A stretch of DNA of 64,000 bases from Eutreptiella sp. 'Long Island Sound 2002' (lineage: Eukaryota > Euglenozoa > Euglenophyceae > Eutreptiales > Eutreptiaceae). The stretch spans positions 60,731,919-60,795,918 of the forward strand of contig OZ038385.1 in NCBI GenBank assembly GCA_964036045.1. Reading direction: 5' to 3'. The position numbers and the translations under genes are program-made. Below are positions 41,490 through 52,479 of the stretch, piece after piece (positions within the stretch are counted from its first letter, which is position 1; every line of letters begins with the position of its first letter). The notes under the pieces are model-generated. The model was not told where the DNA came from. It ran no database searches and saw nothing but the letters and a program-made list of their open reading frames with translations.

Positions 41490-42385
41490 TGAAGCGGTAT
41501 GGGGTGCCTCACCCATACCCGCTGCACAGCCTGTGGCGCTCTTCGCCAGGCTGGGTCAGGAATTTTCCTGTTGATGTTACGGCATCCTGATTTCTGTGGG
41601 ATTTCTGTAAAATACCCCAGAAATTGTCTTTTTTCGTCATTTTTGGGCTGGCGACGACAGTCGTCGCCTGCGCGACGCAGCCCCAGATCGAGGATTTATT
41701 TCTCGATTTCTAAAGATTTTAGGCAATTTTATTATTGTTTTATCGTTTTTAGAACTAAAAGATTATAGCGTGACCTTTTTCGCGGCGTTCCGCGAAGGTC
41801 AATTTATGCGAAAAAAGTCACATTCACGCATTTTTCAAAAAATCCTGAGGCGATCCCAGGTATCGCCCAGACGCCCATGGCGTAGCCCAACAGTGGGCCT
41901 TTTCATATGTAGTTTGAATTGGCGCAGAAACGCGTCGTGTCGGCTACGCGACGCGTTGGGGGGAGACGCGTGAAATGGGTGTTTTTGACTCAAAAATCAC
42001 TATATTTCATTGTTTTTCGCCCAAAAACCACTGTTTGGCCCAGTTTGGGCAGGATCTCAGTGGAGATCCTGATGGCGACGCCTCGTAGCCGTCAGATTTT
42101 CTGATGGCGGCGACGCCGTCGCCTTCATTTCGTCTTCTTTTTTATGCTATTTTATAGTATAGAATTGTTACTTGTACATATTACTTGTCTACATGTTTAT
42201 TATTGTCTACATATACCTTCATCTCTTGCCCAGGACGCCAGATTGTGTCATGGCCGAGGCAAGGATCCCAGAATACTTTGGACAATCCTGAATTCGAGTG
42301 GAAGACTTGGATTTCATGGGTTTGGGGGTTTGAGGTCGTGCATGCGAAGGGAAGCTTCGAGGTTGCCCTCCCCCCAAATGCTTCA
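41490..42385 (+). repeat. Right LTR, 896 bp
   Basis: Same ends and length as the left LTR. Directly downstream, at 42386, a coding sequence of another retroelement begins in mid-domain. Confidence 0.9.
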
Positions 42386-42951
42386 CCACCTACCAAGAGG
42401 GGGACTGGGTGCTGGTGCACCACAGTCGACTACCCGCCTGGCCACGCTCTACAAGCGATGACCCATACTTCGGGCCGTACAAGATTCTATCAGTGGATGG
42501 ACACCGTATCACCGTGCGGTGTTCTCCCCGTCTAGGGGGGACCCTGGTGTGCGCTGCTCAACACCTGAAGCGCTACTATGATCCTGAAGACCTCTGTGGG
42601 GAGGAGTGGGAGCTGAACGACGAGGAAATTGCCGCTCTGGACCTACAAGGCGCCGCCAGCCCTATGGAAGTTGAAGGTGAACTCCCCGACATGAACGCCG
42701 AGGAGATGGCTAAGGAGGGCTTCTACCTGGTGAAGTCTGTCCTACGCCACCGCTATCGCCAGGGTTGGCGCTTCCTCACCCTCTGGGAAGGGTTTGGAGT
42801 CGATGAGGCCACCTGGGAGCCCTTCTCTGCGTTTGTTCTACCTGAGGGACGCCTAAACTCAGTTCTGGTTGACTACTTGTCCCAGAACAACCTTGGTGAG
42901 TTGCTAAGGCTCGCTGAGACGCTTGCCTCCAAGACTAAAGATAGGGACTGA
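42386..42951 (+). pseudogene. Ty3/gypsy integrase C-terminus and chromodomain, 5'-truncated
   Basis: The open frame starts immediately at the LTR border with TTYQEGDWVLVHH, a typical integrase C-terminal SH3-like (GPY/F) entry, followed by DPYFGPYKILSVDGHRI and LVCAAQHLKRYYDP. After an acidic linker, a chromodomain-like segment runs from about 42718 (FYLVKSVLRHR) through LTLWEGFGVDEATWEPFSAF to about 42890. Stop TGA at 42949-42951. All upstream pol domains are missing to the left of the LTR element, where the hexanucleotide array lies instead. Chromodomain sequence differs clearly from that of the 1118-5308 element. Confidence 0.75.
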
Positions 42952-43524
42952 AGCTTACCCTTACCTGCCTAAGCGTATGTGTGAGTGTGCTATTCCTAAG
43001 GTCCTGAGAGCAAGCCGCAGAAGTGGTGTCCTAATTATACCCAAGTCTGCACGCTTGCTAAACCTGGAGGGTTGGCTTATTGATGCCACGGGGTACGCCC
43101 CTGGTCTCCCCTCCCCTAAGCGCCCAATTTCTGTGCTGGCGCAAAACCTTTGGGGAATACCCAGCGTACTAATCCAGGTATTGTTTTCCCTACCTATCTG
43201 TCTACTACAGGGAGGGGTGGCCAAAAGCTATGAAGGCATGAAAACGCCGTTTTGCTAAGTGGCCAAAACACTGACCTAACCACTGCCACAGCCCACCAAC
43301 CCTGCTAAAATTGCAGGAAACGGGTGGGACAGTGACACACGCACTACAGGTCCTACACACCCTACAGTGGCACCATCTTGGTGGGCGAGCACTTCTCCAA
43401 CTGGCTCAAGCCCCCACTCAGGACTACCACTCCTACACGCACACTCTACTGGGTGTGGTTGAAGAACATGTCGTGGGTCGTAACGACCCTCCTGTGAAGA
43501 AGACAAGAGAACACAGCGCTGCTA
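42952..43524 (+). other. 3' non-coding part of the second Ty3 element
   Basis: A 111-codon frame (42923-43258) overlaps here but has no recognised domain. No other signal. Confidence 0.4.
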
Positions 43525-43584
43525 AGCAACTGTGGCCTAACAGGGGACGCCACAACGTTTTTCCCCTGCTAGGGCTTGGAGGGA
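43525..43584 (+). other. Polypurine-tract region of the second Ty3 element
   Basis: Matches 33433-33492 (see there). The purine run GGAGGGAAGAGG is followed by TGCTC near 43593, the likely start of its 3' LTR. Confidence 0.45.
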
Positions 43585-45480
43585 AGAGGTGCTCTTTTTG
43601 CGTGCACTGCGTGGATGTCGATGGAGTCGAACTGCCCTCGCCACTCCTGGCGGAGGTGCAGTCAATTGTTTGTGTGATCTGCGCCCTTGTTTAGCAGGGC
43701 AAGAAAAAAATGGTATGCTGCTGCACCAATCACCCTACCTGCCCACCTGTAAAGCAAAGGCAAATGAAAAGGTGTTTGCGGCGGAGGAACCAAGCCACAC
43801 TCCACGTATTATACGCTTCTCAGTGTGACCTATAATACACTGTCCGCAAACACGCCCTGTCAAGCAAGCAAGCGTTAAGAGACTCCTCGGGTTCTCTTAA
43901 AGAACGTACCGAGGAGCCCCTGGGTAACCTAAACAAGGTTTACCGTGCGCATTACGCGTGGCCTACCCTTTAATGCGTGTGTGAATGCACGAGCATGCAC
44001 GAGTGTCTTGGGCAAACCTGCCCATCTGTACCACAATCACGAACTCCACCAGGGGGTGGCGCCACCTGGGCTTACCTACCTTACCTACCGCTGGAGAGTG
44101 AAGCAAGGTGAGGAGAAAAACGAGGCGCAAGCGAAAAACGTCGCTATGCACTTGTGTGTATGTCTAATCACCCTGATCTGACCTCTAATCATCTGCAATC
44201 TTTCTAATCAATCCCTCTATCGCGTTCTATCGTTGTTAGCGCTGCTACAAGACTCGTTCACGGAGACACGAGAAGAGCAATGTGTATGCTGCATACGAGA
44301 CGAGCACACCTGTGGTTTATACCTGATTCATTGAAGTCTTTTCGTTGATTTTCGAATTCTTGGATTTTCCATACTTCTATTAGTGTGGGTGGAATCTGTA
44401 TGTTTATTTATTAATGTGTGTCTCGTCATTTTCAAGACTACGTGAGACATACGTTTATAATGCCATTATTTCTGCATTTTCCGGCGCTTCGCTAGGAGCC
44501 GCTCCTGCGCGCCGCCTTTTTATGCATAGGAATTTCTTGATTTAAAAAATCTAGAGATGACAATAATTTTTATAAAAATGTTCTTCTGATGCACAATTGG
44601 ATTCTGCTCAGGTGTGTTGACTTAGAAAATTCTAGGCCGTCATTTGACGGATTTGGGTGTTGTCGCTTCGCGTTTGCGTGGATTCGTCCATAATTCTCCC
44701 ATTCCTGTCTGTACAGATACCCGCGCGCAGCCTCGCTGAGTAGGCCGTGTTCGGGCCGAAACACAGCAGCCTGGAGAGACTGAGCAGAACCCAAGACCCC
44801 ACCAAGGGGCAATTGAATTTTTTCAACGACTCCCTTCGCCCTAAGACAGGTCACAGGTCGCCAGCAGGTTTAAGAGAACCCATGCGAGTGTGTATATTGT
44901 GTCTTGCGTTGGGTTTATGTCGCGCTGCGTCTTGGAGGGAGGGATGCACATGCACATGTTTATGGCATGCTCCCAAACTAATCCAGCCAAGCCACAGGAA
45001 CCCCGGCAGTGCCATGAGCGCTGAGCTTTCTGTACAAAATGTCATGAACAAAGCAGCAAAAAGACGCCAGCCATGGAGAGCGTCCATTTTTCTGTGTGAA
45101 GGAAACTATAGGTATTTTAAAGTAGATGTGGAAACGAAGGAAAGGCCAAGAAAAAATCCCTTTTTCCTGAAAATGCGACAGTGGTGGCCACCACAGCACA
45201 AGGGGGGAGTAAGAAAAAGTGCCTTTCCAATGCTTTGAGGCATACTCTAGTTGTATTAGAGATGCACTGAGCATCCAGGGATTTCTATCTTAGTATTGGC
45301 CCCACCAAAAGTGGTGATAACACATTTTGACCTATGGAACCAAACACTAAATCAGGATATGGAGTGGACCCCTTAATCCCCTATCAATGTGAGGCAAATC
45401 ATCTTTTCCTGAGTTGACTGAGAACTGACATATCCAGGGCAGAGCCTATGAATTTATCTATGTTTTCTCATGAATTCTTA
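43585..45480. other. Possible LTR and flank; no gene recognised
   Basis: Probably begins with the 3' LTR of the second Ty3 element, whose end I cannot place. It contains a strong hairpin at 43883-43916 and AT-rich sequence from 44300 to 44600. ORFs (44747-45238 + being the longest, 163 codons) show no familiar features. Confidence 0.35.
43883..43916. promoter_or_regulatory. Two-part hairpin
   Basis: Outer arms CTCCTCGG and CCGAGGAG (8 bp, perfect), inner arms GTTCT and AGAAC around CTTAA, with a 3-base asymmetric bulge (GTA). In an LTR this could act as an RNA structure or a polyadenylation-region stem; no T-run terminator follows. Confidence 0.45.
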
Positions 45481-45555
45481 GCTGTCCTAGTGGTATGCAC
45501 CCTAGGGGGCTGGGCACCTCTTTTTGAGAGGTCCTGGGTTCAATTCCCGGTCAGC
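45481..45555 (+). repeat. tRNA-like sequence, SINE head
   Basis: A 75-base segment. Ends pair as GCTGTCC with GGTCAGC (six of seven). CTGGG-TTCAATT-CCCGG forms a proper T arm and ACCTC-TTTTTGA-GAGGT a 5-bp stem with a 7-base loop resembling an anticodon arm. Box A TGTCCTAGTGG (45483-45493, 10 of 11) and box B GGTTCAATTCC (45537-45547, 11 of 11) are 43 bases apart, suitable for RNA polymerase III. The D arm does not pair and the variable loop is too short, so it is not a functional tRNA gene; a tRNA-derived SINE or pseudogene is the better call. Confidence 0.6.
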
Positions 45556-45993
45556 CTAGCCAAGTAGGAAGATCCCATGTGACATGGCAGTGACCTCATC
45601 GCCACATGCCCTGCCACCTCAGCACATATGGGACCCGAAACAAAGATCGCACATCTCCTGAGATGGCACTATGGAGATAGAGTGACCATGGGGCAGTTTT
45701 CCAACTCTTTTCCAAAACATTTCAGCTATCTTTGTGAATGTGCAATCAGATGTGCCTTGAGTTGCAGTTTCTGTGAATATCCTTTCATCTTTCACTGTTT
45801 ACACTGCAGCTCTTCATGCTTTGATCCTGATTCTCTTCTACTTGCATATCTCTGGCTTGGGCTATCCTGGATTGATTGTATTTCAGCAAACAAAAGCTTT
45901 TCATCTTCCAAAACAAGCAGCAGGAAACCCTACACCAGCAGCAAGCAGCAGGAGAGGCAAAAACACAGTGTTGAAATCACTATAAACTTTTCT
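45556..45993. other. Possible SINE body and flank
   Basis: No ORF of interest. If the tRNA-like head belongs to a SINE, its body lies here; no internal poly(A) or tandem tail was recognised before copy 2 of the 6.5-kb repeat begins at 45994. Confidence 0.35.
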
Positions 45994-47794
45994 CCCTTTG
46001 TCCGGGTCATGTCTTCTCTACACAACGATGATATCAATAATAAAACACATACAAACATGTACAAATACACATGAAATTTGATCATTCGTAATATCGGTTT
46101 AATCCTTATGTGCACTCACGCGCGACCTACATTTTGCAACTATCGCGACCACAAGCGCTGCAACTAATTCCAATTACACTTCCCTCCTAAGACGTAACAT
46201 ACACCTATGGAAGGGTCTGATAATGAACAATTTCACGGGATGAGTTGTTGTGCCATTTACAAACTGATGGGTGCCCACAAAAACCTTTATATGTGATCAA
46301 ATACACCATGGGGTCAGATCTAGACCTACACTTTCGCCTACCAAGCTTCAGGACCCCTGCCCCTAGCTGTCTAAGGTGGGCCTACCATGCCTCAGGGCGT
46401 AGCTGTTCAAACTGTTGTACAACATGCTTCACTGACCTTAGCTTTCTATAGACTAGTGTGCTATGCCTCAACTCCTAGCCATCTAGGCCTGAGTGTCTAT
46501 CATACAATATTTTGTTAAGTTGGCTTGAGCATTGGTGTTGAATTGTACAAAAAAATGGCAACCCATACGGCAAAATACAAGAAGGTACAACATCAATGGC
46601 GGCTTTTGTATTGTTTCCAATGGCTTGGCTTTTGCTACTGCACCTGCAAAGAATATTTTGCTCGAAAAACGCACTGCTGCTGTTTTTCCAAACACTTTTC
46701 ACAAAAAGGTACCAGCGGTGGCATGTTTACTCATATGCAAAAACAAAAGTCCTCGGGGCGCACATCCAGAGACCAAAACTGTTTGCAGTACCCGTAAAAG
46801 CGGTTTCCATGCCCCCACGTGACAAGGGCAGAGTGGCCCGGGTTCCAACCAGCGCCACTGTGAAAAACCAATTCTTTGCGATCCCTGCAAGGACAAAAAC
46901 GCAAAGAAAAAAGAGCAAACATGTTCCACACAAACAGTGCAGAATTCCAAAGCTGCGCAAACACGCCGGCTCAAGGACGCACCAAAGTCCACTGAATGCA
47001 TGTCCATCAAAATAGAACATGCCTGGTGCAAAACTTCCAAACAGGGCACTGCACTGGCAGTCCCTTCACGAGTATATAAAAAAAAACGGCCACTAAAGAA
47101 CAGAGGCAGTCCCAAATCCCAAGTGCCCAAGGCACAGAAGGGCTTCTTATGAGAAAAATAAGGCAAACTTGACAATATATACATACTAACCATCGCAAAC
47201 CACTCGGCGGCTCAGGCTGCCGGCGCCTCAGTGACATACATGTTTTTCTCATTAACTCATTTACAATGACATTCACATCCACGGTTAAAACAAAGCACCC
47301 CTGAGAGCTGAGGGTGCGGGCACATACGACGCGCATGCATATCGACTACGCGCCCACGCCCATAAGTAGACGCGCACGGATATCAACACACACTCTCAGA
47401 GAGCATGCAACCCTCGTGTTCTCAAGCTCCTCTACTCACCCGTGGACGTGCAAGCACATCAACACTCAAGCACGCGGAACACTGCCTTTTATTTTTTTTT
47501 TCTCCTCCTAGTCCTTTTACCTCGCACTCTGGGCGCTCCATCTCCTGCGCAACGTGGCAGGAACGCGTCATTGCTGACGCCGGCGCCCTCCCCGGAGCTG
47601 TGCGCGACTGGCTCCATCGCGTCCAAGGCTGACTTGAAGTCCTCCCAGAAGCTGTCAGCAGCTGCCTCGTCTCCGTGCGCATGTGGGACGAACTGTGCAG
47701 CGCCCGCGTCCTTGACTTTGCCCTAGGCGTTCGGCGCCTCGGTCGCCACGTTGGTTTGCGCGTTCAGCGCCTCCTTTGCTCGTGAAAAACTTTC

Positions 47795-48199
47795 TTAGAA
47801 GCAATCACTCATGTGTTGCTGTTGTTTTTGCACCCACAAGGCTTGTTCGATGCCGCCGGCTCCGCACTCCCAAAGTTCGCCTCTCCTCTCTTCTCTACCC
47901 TTGCGATACCTCTCTGCTCTAGCATTTCTCGGCTGCACAGCAAAATCGGCGGCAGCTTCCATGAGTCGCAGTCCCTTGTTTACGGCGTGTATGGCACAAG
48001 CTCTCACTGCTCTCTCTGGCGGTATTTCTCGTGCCGATCCCTCTGTGCCACTCATGATCCCTCTCGCCAGCAGCTCATCGCAGCACTCGACGATCTTGTT
48101 GTCGTCCAACATGTTGAGCAAGCGCCACCGCAAAAGGTCTTCAGGGAATCCTTGGCAGCGTCGGCAACAGAACCCCAGCTGCCTTTCACAACCCGGAAC
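47795..48199 (-). pseudogene. Minus-strand ORF of copy 2, unknown function
   Basis: The counterpart of 12917-13392. Here the frame is continuous through the position where copy 1 has lost a base, so QPRNARAERYRKGREERRG follows directly after AADFAV, but it ends at TAG 47795-47797 where copy 1 reads CAA-type Gln (GCTTCTAAG versus GCTTCCAAG on the minus strand). The two copies therefore carry different inactivating changes of what was probably one ORF of about 155-160 codons. Confidence 0.45.
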
Positions 48200-48771
48200 T
48201 TAGGTAACAATCTTGTAAGCAGCAGGATTATTCCACAGCCTCGACGCGCATTAAAAACTGCACAATCCCATCGCTTGTAACCCAGATTGTAATACCCTTT
48301 ATCCGGGTCATGTCATATCTACACAACAATGATATCAGTGATAAAAAACATACAAACATGTACAGATACACATGAAATTTCATCATTCGTAATCTCGGTT
48401 TAATCTTTATGTGCACTCACGCGCGACCTACATTCTACAACTATCGCGACCGCAAGCGCTGCAACTCATTCCCATTACATTAAGTTGATGAAAATCTTGA
48501 TGGATTTTCTCCAAGTTCAACATGACAAAGTAGAGAAGCCAAGCCGCCCCAATACCGGAACAAAATTGAAGTCACGTAATAATCTTTCCATTTCAAAGCA
48601 TAAGTAGCAAAAGAGGGACTGCACAACGAACAATGCAGGTCTAAATACCAAGCTTCAAGTAATTAGAAACAAAGCAATGGATTTTTAGAGTGAAAGCAGG
48701 CATAAGTGTGGTCCCAAGGATAGTCCCAAGCACTACATGTGCACTCATTGAGGTACAATGAAGTTGGTTAG

Positions 48772-49180
48772 GAATCTAGGGCATGGAGGTTGTCGCAGAC
48801 ACAGGCCATGGCTTGGCTAGCTTGGCCAAGCAACTGAATTCAGAATCAATTAAAAAGTAGCAACACAGTAAGTAGGTGAAACAGTTGAGTATACGGGTCC
48901 GGAGGTTGGTGACCACTAGGCTTAACCTACAAGGCCCAAGGCATGAAGTGCATGTTTCATTTTGGTATAACCTCCATGAAGGAACACACCTCCGCGCACT
49001 TGAGTGGTAGGGGTGAGCTTCATGGGTGGGCTAGGCTTATAGCCCTAGTTACTTTGGAATGCGTACTTTAAGCTTCAAAAGGGTGATAAAAGTCATGAAG
49101 TGCCAGTCTTCATAACTTCTCAAAGAATAGGGGGGGGGTTGGCCTGGATCAAGTACCCCACAAAAGACATGGTAGTGACT
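48772..49180 (-). repeat. SINE-like repeat block, copy B
   Basis: Equivalent of copy A at 13965-14375 within the duplicated 6.5 kb. The box-A-like AAGCCTAGTGG is at 48913-48923 on the minus strand. Confidence 0.45.
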
Positions 49181-52100
49181 TTTTTAAACTCCCTTGGAGT
49201 ACTAGTTGATCAAGCTAGTAGGACCATAAAAAAAGGCACAAATTACCCTCAAAGTACCTCAGAAAATGCTTCAAACCAGCAATGGACACTCTCATCAGTT
49301 CATAGAAGCCTATCAAACTGCACGTACCATTCAAAACGGTGTAATGTACTGTGTATGATGTCCCCACGAAGGAGCATTTCTGAAACGTCGCCGGCGTGGG
49401 GCGGAAACTTTTGACAAAAGCTTTGGGGTTGATGTGATGCAACCCAAGACCTCCTCCCTAGAGTACACATGGTTACCCACTAGGGTATGGTCGAAAGTGC
49501 TAATGCGGACGGCCATCACTGCATAAACAGCGTTCTAGTAAACGTCTTGACCAAGGGTCAGGGCGGAGGAATACTCCTAATGGAGTGCACAAGACTCCAG
49601 GAGCTGACAACAACCAGAAATGAAACCAATAGGGTGTGAATCCTGCGGTTTAGCGGAAGGGTTAGCAATTTTAAAAGTGAAATCGCTAAAATTTGACGTA
49701 AGGAGGTTGAAAATTGTCAAATTTAGTCCAAAACTCGCAGTCGCAGAAAAGCGTAACAGAGCCGCGCCTGAGAACAGAGACCACGGAAGCCAAACGGGTC
49801 CTCTGGCACAAGGTGTGAGCCGTGTCTTTAAAAGCTTTGAAAAGGAATTTTTGAAGAGTTGCATCAAAAATTTAGCCACTTTAGCGGAACAAAGCTGGCA
49901 TAAAACAAAATGAAACCCGTTGCCAAATTTCTTGTCTCTACTTTTGCTGGTCATTGTGAAAGCAATTGCAAAGGCGAAAACTCTTTTTGCACCTCTATAG
50001 TGGGGAGAATCTACCGGTTCATTTGCTGGTCTTTTTTCTCACCGGGACACGGAAGTGGCTGATTGATTTCATGCGCAACATGTGAAAAAGAATGCCACTC
50101 TACTATGTTAATGTTGTGAGTTGTTCTTACAAAATCGGGTCCACTAGCTATCGATGTCAACTTGGGTGTGCAGACGCCAATCTCGTTGAGTGGCGCTCTA
50201 CCCAAAATGCCGCTTAACTCTGGATCAATTCGCTTGTGATTGCACTTCAGAAACACAATCATCAACTCCCAATCATTGTTGCCGAAAAACTCGTTGCCTA
50301 GTCACGCAAACGCAATGCTTGGAGTATGAACCCGGAGTCTATGCATAAATGCATGCATGCCTGCATCCTTCTTAACGGAGACACGCGAGAATACACACAT
50401 AGCAAAACATCACAGATTATTGTACTATTTGTCCAGCCCAAAAAAGTAGCCCGGTGGTGGATGTGCATGAAAAAGTCCCTGCAGGGGTGTCTGGCGGGGG
50501 CTACTGCGACTTTTTTTGTTCTAATGTCTCCCTGCCCGCCCCTCCAAGAAAATCACGCCAGTTTAGGTGCAACCAAAACACTTTCTAGGCGAATCTTTGC
50601 ACTGCGCGCGCATTGCGCGCTACTTTTAGATTACTTTCCCCGAGAAGATCCCCTAGGCACGTCCCTTGGAAACACCCCTAGAATTGGGCGGGCCAGACTA
50701 AACTGGAGGGCACGTTGAGGCGGACATTCCCGGTTCCTGCGGCACTGGTGAAAAACCAACAGCCTTATAGGAAGAACTTCACTGTGCATTGGGCAGTAGA
50801 GATGGAAGGCAGTGAGGTGAAGAATCTGAACTGGGGATGGCAAAAGAGATGGACTCCATCTTGCATTACCGATTCACCACTGTCAGCCCATCCTAGTAGT
50901 ATTCCAATTGGAAGAGTCCATCCCATCGCAACCACTGTGGCAGGGTGTCGCAAACCATTGGAGCGGGTGTAGAATACCGTATTCCCTATACCGAGATCCA
51001 TGGAGAAAATCAGCCTGAGAAATCAGGAAACGGGTATGATATCGTGCAGCAAGCATCCCGAAAACTTATCACCGTATCAATCAATCCAGAAAAAAGAGTA
51101 CATGTGGTAGAAATAGGTAAAAAAATATGTTCAACAAGGTACAAATGGGTGAAACAAGGGCCAAATTTTGGCACTGTGTGTGCAGTGCGTGCATGCTGCG
51201 CACGCAAAAGCTGAGATACTCCTCCAAGAATACCTATCACCTGTCTAGTAGCACGGCGAAGCAGCAAAGCCGATATGAAAACAACGAAGCTACCTTCCAA
51301 TTTGGTATTCAACTGCGGTTATCAACAAGCCACTTAGCCTTGTAAAATACAACTATGCCTTTGAACTCCGCTGGCCGCGGAACCTGGCCGACTTCCCCAA
51401 CCATCAGCCTGACATAGGCTTTCAAGTTAGGAGAAATCCTTGCACCGCGCGCGCATTGTGCGCTACTTTTAGAGTAGGTCCTCCATAAAAAAACCCCAAA
51501 GCACACCCCTTCCGAATGCCCCCAAATTTAGGTCACCCAAATTGCCCTAGCTGAAGACAAATGCCAGCTACCTTCCCCTCACATAATGCATCATGCAAAA
51601 TGCGGAAAGACACACACATATCCCTTTTTTTGTTCAATTATCAACTAAGTACGAAATCAAAATGCTCCGGAGTGGCGGCATATGAAAGCTCACTAACCCT
51701 ACCAGCTAGTGCCAAAGCCTCATATGTGTCCACCCCATCCTCAACTGGACCGGGGAGAAAGTGGCTTATAGGAGGGAATCCACATCAAACTCCGATTTCC
51801 AGTTGTGGTACAACCACGCATCCTTATCAGCAGTAATGCGGCCTAGCATACGGCATTCGACTGTGGTCAAGCAAAAACCGGGAAGTCCGTCACCCAAACT
51901 CAAAAGCTCACACCAAACTGTGGGAGTCCATGGTGGGGATGAGCAAAAAAGTGTTAAAAAGGGCGGAAATGGGTGAAAATGGGTGAAAATCCAAAAATGC
52001 CATATCCCCAATGTGGAAGAAGCATCAAAACCTACGCTAGGGGCAACAATGATGCCCCCTAGTATCATAAAGTATGAGTCTCCAATACGGCTAGACGCCC

Positions 52101-52479
52101 AAATAGTTGCACTGCGCGCGCACTGCGCTAATGGCGCCCCCTTAGACAAGGTAAGACTCATCCACTGCGGCTGTGGTCGTTCAAGGGCCTTGTTCAACTC
52201 CGGCACAGACAAAAGACGGAGGGTCGGACCTTCCTCCATTGATGCCCTGGCCAGCTACTCGCGTAGCTGCTGAATTTCTCTGGCTTGTTCAGCAATCCTC
52301 TCCTCTGCTGAGGCCTGAAACTGATGGCAGTTGAAAAGTGGTTGCATGTCATGCCCGTCCATGGCACTCATTGAAAACAAATTCACACAAAAACTGCCTA
52401 AGTAGGGAGGTGCAGCTGGTTGAAAATGGGCCAACACGGTGGACAATTCAAATATGCCACATCCTAAATGCTTAGGCTA

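Larger units (their letters stand above)
39738..42385 (+). mobile_element. Young non-autonomous LTR retrotransposon (2.65 kb)
   Basis: Two 896-bp LTRs enclose an 856-bp interior with no reverse transcriptase, integrase or gag. A purine tract (AAGGAGGGGGG at 41479-41489) sits directly before the right LTR, as a plus-strand primer should. The sequence after the left LTR (AAAGTATTCT) does not start with TGG, so the primer-binding site is unclear. Such short elements depend on enzymes from autonomous relatives. Flanks do not show a target duplication: AGCAG before the left LTR and CCACC after the right LTR. Confidence 0.8.
45994..52479 (+). repeat. 6.5-kb dispersed repeat, copy 2
   Basis: Counterpart of 11188-17683. 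It begins inside the left 266-bp direct repeat (only 45994-46178, the last 185 bp, are present) and ends at TTAGGCTA (52479). It carries the complete right 266-bp repeat at 48214-48479, the SINE-like block at 48772-49180 and the GCACTGCGCGCGCA motif at 50599 and 52109, with a one-mismatch copy at 51442. Differences from copy 1 are scattered single substitutions and small indels (net 10 bp). Confidence 0.9.

Noticed and set aside
45481-45555. Functional tRNA gene (Lys-like TTT in the loop)
   Set aside because: The D stem does not pair, the variable loop has one base, and the acceptor has a mismatch; a tRNA-derived SINE or pseudogene fits better.
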